Assembly: GCA_018608765.1 (NCBI GenBank)
Contig: JABAYY010000064.1
Coordinates: 1 to 57,853, forward strand
Source: Flavobacteriaceae bacterium
GTDB lineage: Bacteria; Bacteroidota; Bacteroidia; Flavobacteriales; Flavobacteriaceae
Direction of reading: 5' to 3'
Length of the DNA stretch: 57,853 nucleotides
Part shown: positions 43,615 through 52,771 of the stretch, piece by piece
How positions within the stretch are numbered: the first letter of the stretch is position 1
Layout of the letters: every line of letters starts with the position of its first letter
Notes under the pieces: generated by a model
Seen by the model: the letters and a program-made list of their open reading frames with translations, nothing else
Databases searched by the model: none
What the model was told of the DNA's origin: nothing
Made by a program: the position numbers and the translations under genes

Positions 43615-44930
43615 TATAAATCAAATCCTATATTAACTCCCAACTTGTCGGCAATTAAGGCGTTTATTCTATTTTTAAGTTGTGGGATCTTTACACTTTC
43701 CAGAACGTTATTTGCAAAGGCATACATCAAAAGGGCCTTGGCTTCTTTTTCGGGAATTCCTCTTGCACGTAAATAAAACAGAGCATTTTCGTCCAATTGT
43801 CCAATGGTACAGCCGTGAGAGCACTTCACATCATCTGCAAAAATCTCTAATTGAGGTTTGGTGTTGATGCTTGCTTTGTCACTAATAAGTAGATTATTAT
43901 TAGCCTGAAATGCATTTGTTTTTTGAGCTTCTTTATTAACAAGTACTTTTCCATTAAAGACTCCTATAGAGCTATCGCCAAAAATACCTTTATAATCTTG
44001 ATGGCTTTCACAATTGGGTTCAATGTGATGTACCAAAGTATTGTGGTCAACATGTTGTTTGTTTCCAATAATAGTGACACCATTTAAAGTAGAATCAATA
44101 TATTCCCCGTTCTGATAAAAGTTCAAATTATTTCGGGTCAATTTGCCTCCAAAACTAAAGGTGTGGACCGATACATGGCTTTCCCTTTCTTGGTCTATAA
44201 AAGTGCTGTCGATAAGTGACGCATTTTCTTTGTCGTTTTGAACCTTATAATAGTCAACAATTCCGCGTTTGGCAGCAAATATTTCGGTGACACTGTTGGT
44301 CAAGCTTGGATTGTCTGTAAGGCTTTGATGGCGTTCTATAATCTGAACATGTGCATTCTCATCAACTACAATTAAATTTCTAGGTTGAAGTAAAAGTGCT
44401 ACTTCACTTCCTGTAGAAAAATGAATGATTTGAATTGGTTTTTCAACCAACTTATTTTTGGTGATATGAATATAAGCACCTTCATTTGAAAATGCAGTAT
44501 TCAAGGATGTTAAGCTATCTTTTTCAGCTATTTTGTTGAAATAATTCTCAATTACAACCTGGTACTTAGGTTTACTTAAGGCTGCTGACATTAAACAAAT
44601 ATCAATCCCTTCATGCGTGGTTTCCGAGAGGTGAGAGGCATATTTACCATCTACAAATACAATTTTGTAACTGTCAATATCATGTATAAAATAAGGTTGA
44701 ACATCTTTATATTCAACAGCGAATTCTTTTTTTGCAAACACACTAAAATCTTGTTTTAAGACTTTCTTTAGGGATGTATATTTCCAAGCCTCATCTTTCT
44801 TGGCAGGGAAGCCTTCAGTTTCAAAGCGTTTGATGGCTTCTGTGCGCATGTCGTGCACAAAAGTGTTGTCTAATGAAATCTGATTTTCAAAAGCAATAAA
44901 AGAGGATACTAATTTTTCTTTAAGTTCCAT
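43614..44930 (-). CDS. sufD: SufD scaffold subunit
   Basis: Partner of SufB and SufC in the SufBC2D Fe-S scaffold. 438 residues, with an N-terminal helical region (EAWKYTSLKKVLKQDF, 42-57) and the right-handed beta-helix core, plus the SufB/D signatures KCSHGCTIGQLDENALFYLRARGIP in the C-terminal half, including a Cys/His pair as in other SufD. It begins 17 bases after sufC. Confidence 0.96.
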   Translation of the reverse strand: MELKEKLVSSFIAFENQISLDNTFVHDMRTEAIKRFETEGFPAKKDEAWKYTSLKKVLKQDFSVFAKKEFAVEYKDVQPYFIHDIDSYKIVFVDGKYASHLSETTHEGIDICLMSAALSKPKYQVVIENYFNKIAEKDSLTSLNTAFSNEGAYIHITKNKLVEKPIQIIHFSTGSEVALLLQPRNLIVVDENAHVQIIERHQSLTDNPSLTNSVTEIFAAKRGIVDYYKVQNDKENASLIDSTFIDQERESHVSVHTFSFGGKLTRNNLNFYQNGEYIDSTLNGVTIIGNKQHVDHNTLVHHIEPNCESHQDYKGIFGDSSIGVFNGKVLVNKEAQKTNAFQANNNLLISDKASINTKPQLEIFADDVKCSHGCTIGQLDENALFYLRARGIPEKEAKALLMYAFANNVLESVKIPQLKNRINALIADKLGVNIGFDL

Positions 44931-44947
44931 AAAGGCAATGCGTTCTT

Positions 44948-45700
44948 TTAATTTTCAGCTTCTTGTTTGATCCAGTCGTATCCTTTTTCTTCCAACTCAA
45001 AGGCTAGTTCTTTGGTTCCAGACTTTACAATTTTTCCATTGTGAAGTACGTGTACAAAATCGGGTACGATATAATCTAAAAGACGTTGGTAATGCGTAAT
45101 AACAACTACGGCATTATCTTTGGTTTTTAATTTGTTGACTCCATTGGCTACAATGCGAAGAGCATCAATATCCAACCCTGAATCAGTTTCATCTAGGATC
45201 GCTAATTTTGGATCTAACATAGCCATTTGAAAAATCTCATTTCGTTTTTTCTCACCCCCAGAAAACCCTTGGTTTAAGGAACGGGATAAAAACTTTCGAT
45301 CAATTTCTAACAGTTCAGATTTTTCACGGATCATTTGAAGCATTTCTTTTGCCGGCATGTCTTCTAAACCTTTTGCTTTACGCATTTCGTTTAAAGATGT
45401 TTTCATGAAGTTAGTCACTGTCACACCAGGTATTTCAACAGGGTATTGAAAGGATAAAAAGACACCTTTGTGTGCGCGTTCTTCAACAGAAAGTTCGTCA
45501 ATATCTTGACCCTCAAAAGTGATTTCTCCTTTTTCAACTTCGTATTCTTCTTTTCCTGCAATGACAGAAGCCAAGGTACTTTTCCCTGAACCGTTAGGGC
45601 CCATAATAGCGTGAACTTCTCCTGGTTTTATTTCTAGATTGATGCCTTTAAGAATTGACTTACCGTCAATGTTTGCATGTAAATCGGTTATTTTTAACAT
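44948..45700 (-). CDS. sufC: SufC Fe-S assembly ATPase
   Basis: ABC-type ATPase of the SufBC2D scaffold. 250 residues: Walker A GPNGSGKST (34-42), Q-loop SFQYPVEIPGV, ABC signature GFSGGEKKRNEI, Walker B LAILDETDSGLD and the H-switch VITHYQRLL. Separated from the upstream lipoprotein gene by two bases and from sufD by 17. Confidence 0.97.
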   Translation of the reverse strand: MLKITDLHANIDGKSILKGINLEIKPGEVHAIMGPNGSGKSTLASVIAGKEEYEVEKGEITFEGQDIDELSVEERAHKGVFLSFQYPVEIPGVTVTNFMKTSLNEMRKAKGLEDMPAKEMLQMIREKSELLEIDRKFLSRSLNQGFSGGEKKRNEIFQMAMLDPKLAILDETDSGLDIDALRIVANGVNKLKTKDNAVVVITHYQRLLDYIVPDFVHVLHNGKIVKSGTKELAFELEEKGYDWIKQEAEN

Positions 45701-45702
45701 AG

Positions 45703-46077
45703 TTATTCTGTTCCTAGTTTTAATATATTCTCTGTTTCTTCAGCTGTAGAAATACTAATGATTTCAACAATTTCTAGTTTGTTTTCCCATAAAATTTTAG
45801 GATTCTCTTTTGTAGAGATAATTCCTCTTACTTCTACACTCACCATGTCAGTTTCGTTGGTTTTAAGTGGTGCTGCTTTTTTATTTAACTCTTTTGCTAG
45901 ATCATTTAAAATGACACCATAAATTTGGACGTCATTTTGTAAGACAGCGGCATCTTTAAAAAAGATGTAATTCCCTGTGATGATTTCTGTGTCATCAGTG
46001 GTTTCACTGCTATTTTTTGAATTGTTTTTACACCCTAAAATAGAGATTACAAAAACAAAAATTAATAATTTTTTCAT
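45703..46077 (-). CDS. Predicted lipoprotein inside the suf operon (124 aa)
   Basis: Signal peptide with lipobox ILGC (C16), then KNNSKNSSETTDD, a flexible acidic linker, and a compact domain of about 85 residues beginning TGNYIFFKDAAVLQ. No family recognised; the alternation of strands and a helix (YGVILNDLAKELNKKAAPL) suggests a small beta-alpha fold. It is wedged between sufB (11 bases) and sufC (2 bases), so it must be cotranscribed. Presence of an envelope lipoprotein between the two scaffold genes is unusual. Confidence 0.8.
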   Translation of the reverse strand: MKKLLIFVFVISILGCKNNSKNSSETTDDTEIITGNYIFFKDAAVLQNDVQIYGVILNDLAKELNKKAAPLKTNETDMVSVEVRGIISTKENPKILWENKLEIVEIISISTAEETENILKLGTE

Positions 46078-46088
46078 ACTAAAAGTTT

Positions 46089-47537
46089 TTATCCAACTGA
46101 GCCTTCAAGGCTTATTTCTAATAGTTTTTGAGCTTCCACAGCAAATTCCATCGGGAGTTTATTGAGTACTTCCTTGCTAAATCCATTCACAATTAATGCA
46201 ATTGCTTTTTCGGTTTCAATTCCTCGCTGATTGCAATAAAATATTTGATCTTCTCCAATTTTACTTGTGGTTGCTTCGTGCTCAATCTGAGCCGATTTAT
46301 TTTTAGCTTCAATATAAGGGAATGTATGTGCACCACATTCGTTACCCATCAGTAAACTATCACATTGAGAAAAGTTTCTCGCATTTTCTGCTCTTGACCC
46401 AATTTGAACCAATCCTCTGTAACTATTTTGTGATTTCCCTGCAGAAATCCCCTTGCTAATAATCGTTGATTTTGTGTTTTTCCCCAAATGAATCATTTTG
46501 GTGCCCGTATCTGCTTGCTGATAATTATTGGTCACAGCAATGGAATAAAATTCTCCAACAGAGTTGTCCCCTTTAAGGATGCACGAAGGGTATTTCCATG
46601 TGACAGCACTTCCAGTTTCAACTTGTGTCCAAGAAATTTTTGCGTCTTTTTCACAGATTCCCCGTTTGGTCACAAAATTGTAAACACCTCCAATACCTTC
46701 GGTATTTCCAGGGTACCAGTTTTGAACGGTTGAGTATTTGATTTCAGAAGCGTCCATCGCAATCAGTTCTACAACGGCGGCATGCAATTGATTTTCATCT
46801 CTACTTGGAGCGGTACAGCCCTCAAGATAACTTACATAACTTCCTTCATCTGCAATCAAAAGGGTGCGTTCAAATTGACCCGTTCCTCCTTGATTAATTC
46901 TAAAATATGTAGAGAGTTCCATTGGACATTTGACTCCTTTTGGAATGTAGCAAAAACTACCATCACTAAAAACAGCACTGTTTAAGGCAGCGTAATAATT
47001 GTCGGTTGTTGGAACTACGGTTCCAATATATTTTTTGACGAGTTCAGGGTGTTCTTTAATGGCTTCAGAAATACTCATAAAAATGATGCCCTTTTCGCCA
47101 AGTGTCTTCTTAAAGGTCGTCGCAACAGATACAGAATCAACAACAATATCCATAGCGATATTGTTCATTTTTTTCTGCTCATCGATTGATATCCCCAATT
47201 TTTTATACATCGCCAATAAGTCCGGATCCACATCATCCAAGGTTTTATTTGGATCTACTGATGCTGGTGCAGAGTAATAAGCAATCGCTTGAAAATCGGG
47301 TTTTTGATATTTTACATTAGCCCAGTCTGGCTCTTCCATAGCTTTCCAAACCTTAAAAGCTTCCAGACGCCATTGGGTCATCCATTCAGGTTCCTCTTTC
47401 TTTTTAGAAATGGCTCTCACAATGGATTCATCCAAACCAATAGGAAACGTTTCTGAATCTATATCTGTATAAAAACCATATTCGTATTCTTTGGTTTTTA
47501 ATTCTTCTCTTAAATCATCTTCGGTGTACTTACTCAT
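46089..47537 (-). CDS. sufB: SufB scaffold subunit
   Basis: Main scaffold for nascent Fe-S clusters. 482 residues with the SufB signatures [34 protein letters not shown], the core [66 protein letters not shown] with the conserved Cys residues. Second gene of the operon, 18 bases after sufA. Confidence 0.97.
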   Translation of the reverse strand: MSKYTEDDLREELKTKEYEYGFYTDIDSETFPIGLDESIVRAISKKKEEPEWMTQWRLEAFKVWKAMEEPDWANVKYQKPDFQAIAYYSAPASVDPNKTLDDVDPDLLAMYKKLGISIDEQKKMNNIAMDIVVDSVSVATTFKKTLGEKGIIFMSISEAIKEHPELVKKYIGTVVPTTDNYYAALNSAVFSDGSFCYIPKGVKCPMELSTYFRINQGGTGQFERTLLIADEGSYVSYLEGCTAPSRDENQLHAAVVELIAMDASEIKYSTVQNWYPGNTEGIGGVYNFVTKRGICEKDAKISWTQVETGSAVTWKYPSCILKGDNSVGEFYSIAVTNNYQQADTGTKMIHLGKNTKSTIISKGISAGKSQNSYRGLVQIGSRAENARNFSQCDSLLMGNECGAHTFPYIEAKNKSAQIEHEATTSKIGEDQIFYCNQRGIETEKAIALIVNGFSKEVLNKLPMEFAVEAQKLLEISLEGSVG

Positions 47538-47555
47538 ACCACTAATAAAATTATA

Positions 47556-47885
47556 TTATAAAGAAAAAGATTCTCCACACCCACAAGTACGATTTGCATT
47601 GGGGTTATTAAACACAAATCCTGCACCGTTTAGGCCACCAGAATACTCTAAAGTTGTTCCAATGAGATATAAAAAACTCTTTGTATCAACCACGATTTTC
47701 ACACCGTTGTCTTCAAATAATTTGTCGCCTGCACTCTGAGATTTGTCAAATTTTAAGTCATAAGATAACCCTGAACACCCCCCACTTTTAACCCCAACTC
47801 GAACAAAGTCATTGGTAGGGTCAAATCCGTCATCTTGCATTAATTGCAAGACTTTACTTTTTGCTGTTTCAGATACTTTTATCAT
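47556..47885 (-). CDS. sufA: SufA/IscA-type Fe-S carrier
   Basis: HesB-like A-type carrier that takes clusters from the scaffold to target proteins. With start ATG 47885 the protein is 109 residues, starting MIKVSETAKSKVLQ, with the three ligand cysteines in GVKSGGCSGLSY and RTCGCGESFSL. An upstream in-frame ATG at 47960 would add 25 residues that are not conserved, so it is rejected. First gene of the suf operon. Confidence 0.94.
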   Translation of the reverse strand: MIKVSETAKSKVLQLMQDDGFDPTNDFVRVGVKSGGCSGLSYDLKFDKSQSAGDKLFEDNGVKIVVDTKSFLYLIGTTLEYSGGLNGAGFVFNNPNANRTCGCGESFSL

Positions 47886-47917
47886 AATGCTTATGTAGAT
47901 ACTTTCTAAATAGGGCA

Positions 47918-47925
47918 CAAATATA
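47918..47925 (-). promoter_or_regulatory. Candidate -7 element (TATATTTG, minus strand) for the suf operon
   Basis: TATATTTG on the minus strand, exact TAnnTTTG, 32 bases before the sufA ATG at 47885. No clear -33 TTG. No Fe-S or iron operator recognised. Confidence 0.5.
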
Positions 47926-47990
47926 CAACATACAGAGGGGATTTCCATACATCCTAACATTATATTAGTAGATGCGTTTATAGGATTTGC

Positions 47991-49067
47991 CTATGGGTTA
48001 GAAAAGTTCGGATTATTTATAAAATCTAGGTCCGTTAGGCTTAAAAGAAATGCCTTTAGATCGGCTTTTTCTTGAAGGCTGAGTTGTACACCACCTTGGT
48101 CCACTTTTTTCATTAAGGGGTCAATGGTTGGAGAATTTTGTAAGCCTTCGCTGTAATGATTGATAACTTCTTCAATTGTTTCAAACCGTCCATCATGCAT
48201 ATAAGGTGCTGAGAAAGCAAGGTTTCTTAGGGATGGGGATCTAAATTTTCCGTTATCAGCCGGATCGCCAGTTACCTCCCCAAAACCAAGGTCTGAAAAA
48301 GTAGTGTCTAAGCCGTTATTGTGGAATTTGTTATCTGTCCAAAGTGGATTGTTGTCGCTCCCATGACAATGAAAACAATCGCCTTTTGATTCGTCCATAA
48401 AAACATTAAATCCATTTGTTTCTTCAGGTGTTAAGACAGCGTCACCTTGAAGGTATTTGTCAAATTTTGAATTCGCCGAAATGAGTGTTCTCTCAAACTG
48501 AGCGATGGCTTTAGATACCAAAACAGAGTCAATAGTGGCCGTGCCAAATGCTGCATTAAAAAGCTCAGGGTATTCAGAATGCTGCTGTAGTTTTTGTGTA
48601 ACCGCTTCCCATGTAGTGTGCATTTCGATGGGATTGGTGACAGGTTCAAATGCCTGATTTTCAAGTCCAGACTCGCGTCCATCCCAAAAGAATTTGTTGT
48701 CATAATTCCATGCTAAATTAAAAAGAGGCATTGAGTTTCGGTTCCCAAACAAGCCGTCGATTCCATCACTAAAGCGGGTATCATCAGTAAATGCGTTGGA
48801 TGTTTTATGACAACCTGCACATGCTTGAGTATTATCAGCAGATAAAATGGGATCAAAAAACAGTTTTCTTCCTAGAGTGATGCCTTCTTCTGTTTGGGGA
48901 TTATTTGAAGGAATGACAGGGTCTAAGATGAGGTCTTGGAACAATTGAGGAATTTCTAGCGGACGCGGCGTAGGTGTATTTACATAAGACTCCACGGAAT
49001 CGTTGTTGCAAGATGTAATACACAAAGCAAACATAACTATAAAAAAATAAGATGTTTTTGGTGTCAT
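47991..49067 (-). CDS. Diheme cytochrome c peroxidase / MbnH-like lipoprotein
   Basis: 358-residue lipoprotein (lipobox ITSC, C20) with two heme-binding motifs, C83-AGC-H87 and C231-FHC-H235. Other family landmarks: GRKLFFDPILSADN, FWDGRESGLENQAFEP, NPIEMH, and SAPYMHDGRFETIEEVINHY, the distal-heme region with M290. The superfamily (bacterial CcpA peroxidases, MauG, MbnH) reduces hydrogen peroxide or makes post-translational oxidations of Trp. Its direct neighbour is an MbnP-like protein, the known substrate type of MbnH, which favours the MbnH reading. It is last of a four-lipoprotein operon, five bases after the MbnP-like gene. Confidence 0.9.
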   Translation of the reverse strand: MTPKTSYFFIVMFALCITSCNNDSVESYVNTPTPRPLEIPQLFQDLILDPVIPSNNPQTEEGITLGRKLFFDPILSADNTQACAGCHKTSNAFTDDTRFSDGIDGLFGNRNSMPLFNLAWNYDNKFFWDGRESGLENQAFEPVTNPIEMHTTWEAVTQKLQQHSEYPELFNAAFGTATIDSVLVSKAIAQFERTLISANSKFDKYLQGDAVLTPEETNGFNVFMDESKGDCFHCHGSDNNPLWTDNKFHNNGLDTTFSDLGFGEVTGDPADNGKFRSPSLRNLAFSAPYMHDGRFETIEEVINHYSEGLQNSPTIDPLMKKVDQGGVQLSLQEKADLKAFLLSLTDLDFINNPNFSNP

Positions 49068-49072
49068 TTTTT

Positions 49073-49843
49073 CTAGTTTATCCCTTCCAAAGTAAATACG
49101 TTTTGTCCATTTTCATACATCAAAATTTGAGCTGCAGAATTTGGCATAAGCGTTTGATTATACACATTAAGATCCCATGAATTAGGGTTTTTGAACCATT
49201 CTTCAATATGCATCGCGATGCTAATTTCTACATCAGATTCAATCGTAATTACCCCCAAGTCCACTCTAAAAAAAGTGTCTTGTGGAAAGGTTGGATTTGC
49301 CCCAGCATTGTCAGCTGCTCGGATGGCATGGTAATTATAGCCTTGCGCATCATTATTACTATTTATGAATTTTCCATCTAATTGCATGTAGTGATACCCA
49401 CCTCCAAGCATAGAGGGCACATTCCACGATGCCGCATTCAAATCGTTGTAAGTGCCATCGGTATTTTTTTCATTTACCAACCCAAATATAAAAGAGACAT
49501 TACTGTAAGTGCCTTTTTCGATTTTTTCAATAGGTGTATAAGACAGGTTGGTTTGATTGGTAACATCCACTAAGTTGTAGCCTTCTATCAAAATGGTTTG
49601 CCCATCTGTTTTAGTAAATTCAACGTCTGAAATTAAATAGCGTAAGCGTTCAATGCTCAATAGTTCGCCATGATCATTTGTATAATTAAGAGAGTTAAAA
49701 TCAGAGTTCGACACGGGCACATCCTCCCAATAATGAGAAAATGCAATCGTTATATTTGCAGTTGCTACAACGTCATCTGAATCTGAACTACATCCAAATA
49801 TAAGCACTAAGCTAAATATTAATATTGTATATAATTGGTTCAT
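49073..49843 (-). CDS. MbnP-like copper-binding-family lipoprotein
   Basis: 256 residues, lipobox IFGC (C18) followed by SSDSDD, a surface-export-like acidic patch. Matches the MbnP family pattern: NITIAFSHYWE (31-40), LLSIERLRYLISDVEFTKTDG (61-81), SFIFGLV, ASWNVPSMLGGGYHYMQLDG (138-157) and IAMHIEEWFKNP (209-220). In methanotroph MbnP and its relatives a Trp is oxidised to kynurenine by the paired diheme enzyme and takes part in copper binding; W140 in the GGGYHYM segment is the natural candidate here, and H37, H151 and H212 are possible ligands. This last part is inference. Overlaps the propeller gene by four bases. Confidence 0.85.
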   Translation of the reverse strand: MNQLYTILIFSLVLIFGCSSDSDDVVATANITIAFSHYWEDVPVSNSDFNSLNYTNDHGELLSIERLRYLISDVEFTKTDGQTILIEGYNLVDVTNQTNLSYTPIEKIEKGTYSNVSFIFGLVNEKNTDGTYNDLNAASWNVPSMLGGGYHYMQLDGKFINSNNDAQGYNYHAIRAADNAGANPTFPQDTFFRVDLGVITIESDVEISIAMHIEEWFKNPNSWDLNVYNQTLMPNSAAQILMYENGQNVFTLEGIN

Positions 49844-51183
49844 TTTAATTTAAGTATTAATAGGTCAGTAAACCCTTTGTTTTCAGAAATATCTTCATTG
49901 GAGCTATTGGAGTCTCCAACCACCACAATTGTTTGGTCGTTGAGTTCTACTACATCATAAAAAAAATCGACTTCACTGCCGCCTATGGCTTTTTGCCATT
50001 CTAAGTTGCCATTGCTATTAATTTTTACGACCCATGCATCATTCTGTCCTTTATTAGAAGTAAGGTTTCCATTGGTACTTCGTGAACTTCCAGATATTAA
50101 AAACCCGTTGTCTTGTGTTTTTGAAATAGACCTTCCAACATCAAAACTACTACCACCCAAGGTTTTTTCCCAAAGCAAAGTGCCATCGGGAGTTATTTTC
50201 ATGACCCATAAATCTGCGGCGCCATTGTTTTGAGAGATGTCCAAATCACTACTTCTAGTATCTCCTACAATTAGATAGTTTCCATCTGCTGTTTTACTTA
50301 TGGCATGCGCTTCATCAATTTCGCTGCCGCCAAAGGATTTTTCCCAAACCAAAGTGCCAGTATCAGAGATTTTAATAACCCAAAAATCGTAACTTCCACG
50401 AGGATTTGAGATATCTACATCATCACTATCTGAAGAGCCAATAATTATATAACCATCATCTTCGGTTTGAATGGCATCGTAGGCTGTGTCTGTAAAACTT
50501 CCACCATAATAGTTGCTCCATTGTTTGACACCATTTGCATTTAATTTAATCACCCAATAATCGCCCCCTGCGTGCCGGCTTCCAATTGAATTTCGATCGC
50601 CTTGACCATTAGAAGCTGAGACATCCAAAACACCTGACAACAAGTATCCGTTGTCATTGGTTTGAATGATTGAATACGGCGTGTCGCTTCCTGCAAATCC
50701 AAAAGTATATTCCCAAGAAATTGAGCCACTGCTGTCTAGTTTAGAAACCCAAAAATCATCAAAGCCTGCATTTTCAGAAACATCAAGGTCATTACTTTTG
50801 CTTTTTCCAATCACAGCATAACCACCATCGGAAGTTTGAATTAAATCAGTTCCTCTATCGTCATCACTCCCACCATAGGTTTTTTGCCATTGTAGTTGAT
50901 TGGTTGTGTCAAATTTTAGCACCCAATAGTCATAAGATTCGTTTGACTTATTAGTGACATCTCCGTCCATACTTTGGGCGTGTCCTAAAACGGCATATCC
51001 GCCGTCTGTTGTGTTTACCACGGCTTGTGCACTTTCATTTTTTGAACCTCCTAAGGTGGTTATAAAATCGACTACAATGTCTGGTGCTTGTGGGGTAGAG
51101 TTGTTATTGTCTTCCGAACAACCCATCAAAGAGAGTGTTATAAAACACACACTGTAAAGAAGGTATAAAGATACTTTATGCAT
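49840..51183 (-). CDS. Seven-repeat beta-propeller lipoprotein
   Basis: 447 residues, lipobox LMGC (C22) followed by SEDNNN. The mature part consists of about seven repeats of 55-60 residues with the pattern 'xxWxKxxGGSxxDxxxxIxxTxDGGYxIxGxxxSxxxDxSxNxGxxDxWVxKL', for example LQWQKTYGGSDDDRG and LLWEKTLGGSSFDVG. This is a beta-propeller with a conserved D-x-W-V-x-K closing strand. No enzymatic residues are evident; it probably binds a partner or ligand at the cell surface. It is the second gene in the four-lipoprotein unit (six bases after the first). Confidence 0.85.
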   Translation of the reverse strand: MHKVSLYLLYSVCFITLSLMGCSEDNNNSTPQAPDIVVDFITTLGGSKNESAQAVVNTTDGGYAVLGHAQSMDGDVTNKSNESYDYWVLKFDTTNQLQWQKTYGGSDDDRGTDLIQTSDGGYAVIGKSKSNDLDVSENAGFDDFWVSKLDSSGSISWEYTFGFAGSDTPYSIIQTNDNGYLLSGVLDVSASNGQGDRNSIGSRHAGGDYWVIKLNANGVKQWSNYYGGSFTDTAYDAIQTEDDGYIIIGSSDSDDVDISNPRGSYDFWVIKISDTGTLVWEKSFGGSEIDEAHAISKTADGNYLIVGDTRSSDLDISQNNGAADLWVMKITPDGTLLWEKTLGGSSFDVGRSISKTQDNGFLISGSSRSTNGNLTSNKGQNDAWVVKINSNGNLEWQKAIGGSEVDFFYDVVELNDQTIVVVGDSNSSNEDISENKGFTDLLILKLK

Positions 51184-51189
51184 AAAAGA

Positions 51190-52647
51190 TTATTCGCTTT
51201 TTCGAATGATAAACAATCCACGATCAATATCACTAATGACAATATTTCTACTCGTAAAAAAAGGATAAACATTCCATACACCATCAAATGCTGCACTATC
51301 ATTGTCGGGGTAGGTGTCAAAATAGCCGATTTCAGTTAAAGAGTTATTTCCAATTTGAGATAAATCAAGGACACGCACTCCAGCACGATAATTGGCCAAA
51401 AAGTAATCATTTCCATAGGGGTAGCCGTTATGGTCTATGGCAGCGGTAGGCCCTAAATACTCAAAGCTATAAACAGGGTTATCTAAATCCGATAAGTCAA
51501 ATACTAAAGTTCTGGTATTGTTACCAAAATCTCTTTCATCTAGCTCGTCTCCTACAATAAAATAGTTAAAGTCTTCTGTAAACCACCCTTGGTGGGTGTA
51601 GCTAACATTAGAGTAGGTGACAGTCGATAAAATTGTAGGATTCGCTTTGTCTGAAACATCCGCAATTACAATTTCATTTTCGTTACTGCCTACTAATATT
51701 TCTTTTCCAGTATGATCGCTGTCGGGCCCTGTATAGGTAATCACCTGTACATCGTGAGAATAGCCTCCAGCAGCAAAGCCACCCTCTGAAACAGGTGAGG
51801 TTGGATTTTGGATATTTATAAACCAGGCACCCCCCGAAAAAGGACCGTTACGATTAGTACCCACCACGTAGGCATATCCAGAAGTTTCGTTAATAAAAAT
51901 ATTATGAGCTCTCCCAAACTCAGTAAAATGTGTATCTGCATTAAACGTTTCAGGAGGGCTGGCAACAGATCGTAAGCGAGTCAAGTCAAAAACTTGCATG
52001 CCATGGCCATTGGCTTCACTCACTATAAAAGCATGATTTTGATAAACCTTTATATCTCTCCATGAACTATTAACGGTGGCTGTAGGGAGAATTCCTACAA
52101 GAATAGGCGCCACAGGATTGCTTATATCTACAAAAGCTGCATGAGAATTGAGCCCAACAAGTGCATATTCCTTATTAGTTGTTGGGTCCGTCCAGCCCCA
52201 TGAATCATTTCCAGAGAGACTGCCTGCGCCATTACCAGGAGTCAAATCATCTAAAGACAAATAACCCACAAGATCATAGCCATTACAAGGGTATATGTCT
52301 GCCATTCCATTCTCGCAAGGCGCTAATGGGTCACAAGCATCGCCAATACCATCACCATCGGAATCTTCTTGATTTGGATTTGCCTTCTCAGGACAGTTGT
52401 CTTGGGAGTCAATTATGGAGTCGCCATCTGTATCTGTGTTTTCTGTTAAATCACAAGCATTTCCAATACCATCACCATCGGAATCTTCTTGATTTGGGTT
52501 GGCAATTTCAGGGCAATTATCAATACTATTAATAATTCCATCCCCATCAGAATCTGTGGACACAGCTCCCGTAGGTTCATTGTTACAAGAGAATATAGTT
52601 CCAATGACAATAAAAACACACAACAGATGTGAAAAAATAGCTTTCAT
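51190..52647 (-). CDS. Choice-of-anchor B lipoprotein with thrombospondin type 3 repeats
   Basis: First gene of the four-lipoprotein unit. From ATG 52647 the protein is 485 residues: lipobox IFSC, then TSP3 calcium-binding repeats (about 28-110; [55 protein letters not shown]), then a large LVIVD/propeller domain (choice-of-anchor B) starting near YDLVGYLSL, with phrases [13 protein letters not shown] and [13 protein letters not shown] start at 52671 would precede the signal peptide by eight extra residues and is less likely. The TSP3 repeats should bind calcium and act as a stiff spacer. Function otherwise unknown. Confidence 0.85.
   Translation of the reverse strand: MKAIFSHLLCVFIVIGTIFSCNNEPTGAVSTDSDGDGIINSIDNCPEIANPNQEDSDGDGIGNACDLTENTDTDGDSIIDSQDNCPEKANPNQEDSDGDGIGDACDPLAPCENGMADIYPCNGYDLVGYLSLDDLTPGNGAGSLSGNDSWGWTDPTTNKEYALVGLNSHAAFVDISNPVAPILVGILPTATVNSSWRDIKVYQNHAFIVSEANGHGMQVFDLTRLRSVASPPETFNADTHFTEFGRAHNIFINETSGYAYVVGTNRNGPFSGGAWFINIQNPTSPVSEGGFAAGGYSHDVQVITYTGPDSDHTGKEILVGSNENEIVIADVSDKANPTILSTVTYSNVSYTHQGWFTEDFNYFIVGDELDERDFGNNTRTLVFDLSDLDNPVYSFEYLGPTAAIDHNGYPYGNDYFLANYRAGVRVLDLSQIGNNSLTEIGYFDTYPDNDSAAFDGVWNVYPFFTSRNIVISDIDRGLFIIRKSE
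52331..52500 (-). repeat. Two near-identical TSP3 units, 120-base period
   Basis: 52331-52380 and 52451-52500 are the same 50 bases apart from a few positions (shared core CCAATACCATCACCATCGG). They encode the two DSDGDGIG-x-ACD repeats and are exactly 120 bases (40 codons) apart. Confidence 0.85.
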
Positions 52648-52674
52648 AGTATAGAATTTAGGTATATTCATGGA

Positions 52675-52687
52675 ACGTAATTTACGT
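52675..52687. promoter_or_regulatory. 13-bp palindrome upstream of the four-lipoprotein operon
   Basis: ACGTAA-T-TTACGT, perfect 6-bp arms with one central base, located 27 bases upstream of the first start codon (52647) of the MbnP/MbnH-type operon and 84 bases upstream of the divergent thiL ATG. A good candidate operator, regulator unknown. Confidence 0.5.
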
Positions 52688-52759
52688 CAAAAAATTATAT
52701 ATAAATGAAAATCAGTTGAATTATGCATCTTTTGTATAAGGAATTCTCCAAAAGCGTCT

Positions 52760-52767
52760 TATTTTTG
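52760..52767 (+). promoter_or_regulatory. Candidate -7 element (TATTTTTG) giving a leaderless thiL mRNA
   Basis: Exact TAnnTTTG ending four bases before the thiL ATG at 52772, which puts the expected transcription start at the A of ATG. A TTG at 52732-52734 is 25 bases upstream, slightly further than usual. Confidence 0.45.
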
Positions 52768-52771
52768 CAGT

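Noticed and set aside
52179-52532. Plus-strand 117-codon frame rich in His across the TSP3 repeats
   Set aside because: The His/Asp pattern is the antisense reading of the repeated GAxGGxGAT codons of the TSP3 repeats; there is no other support.
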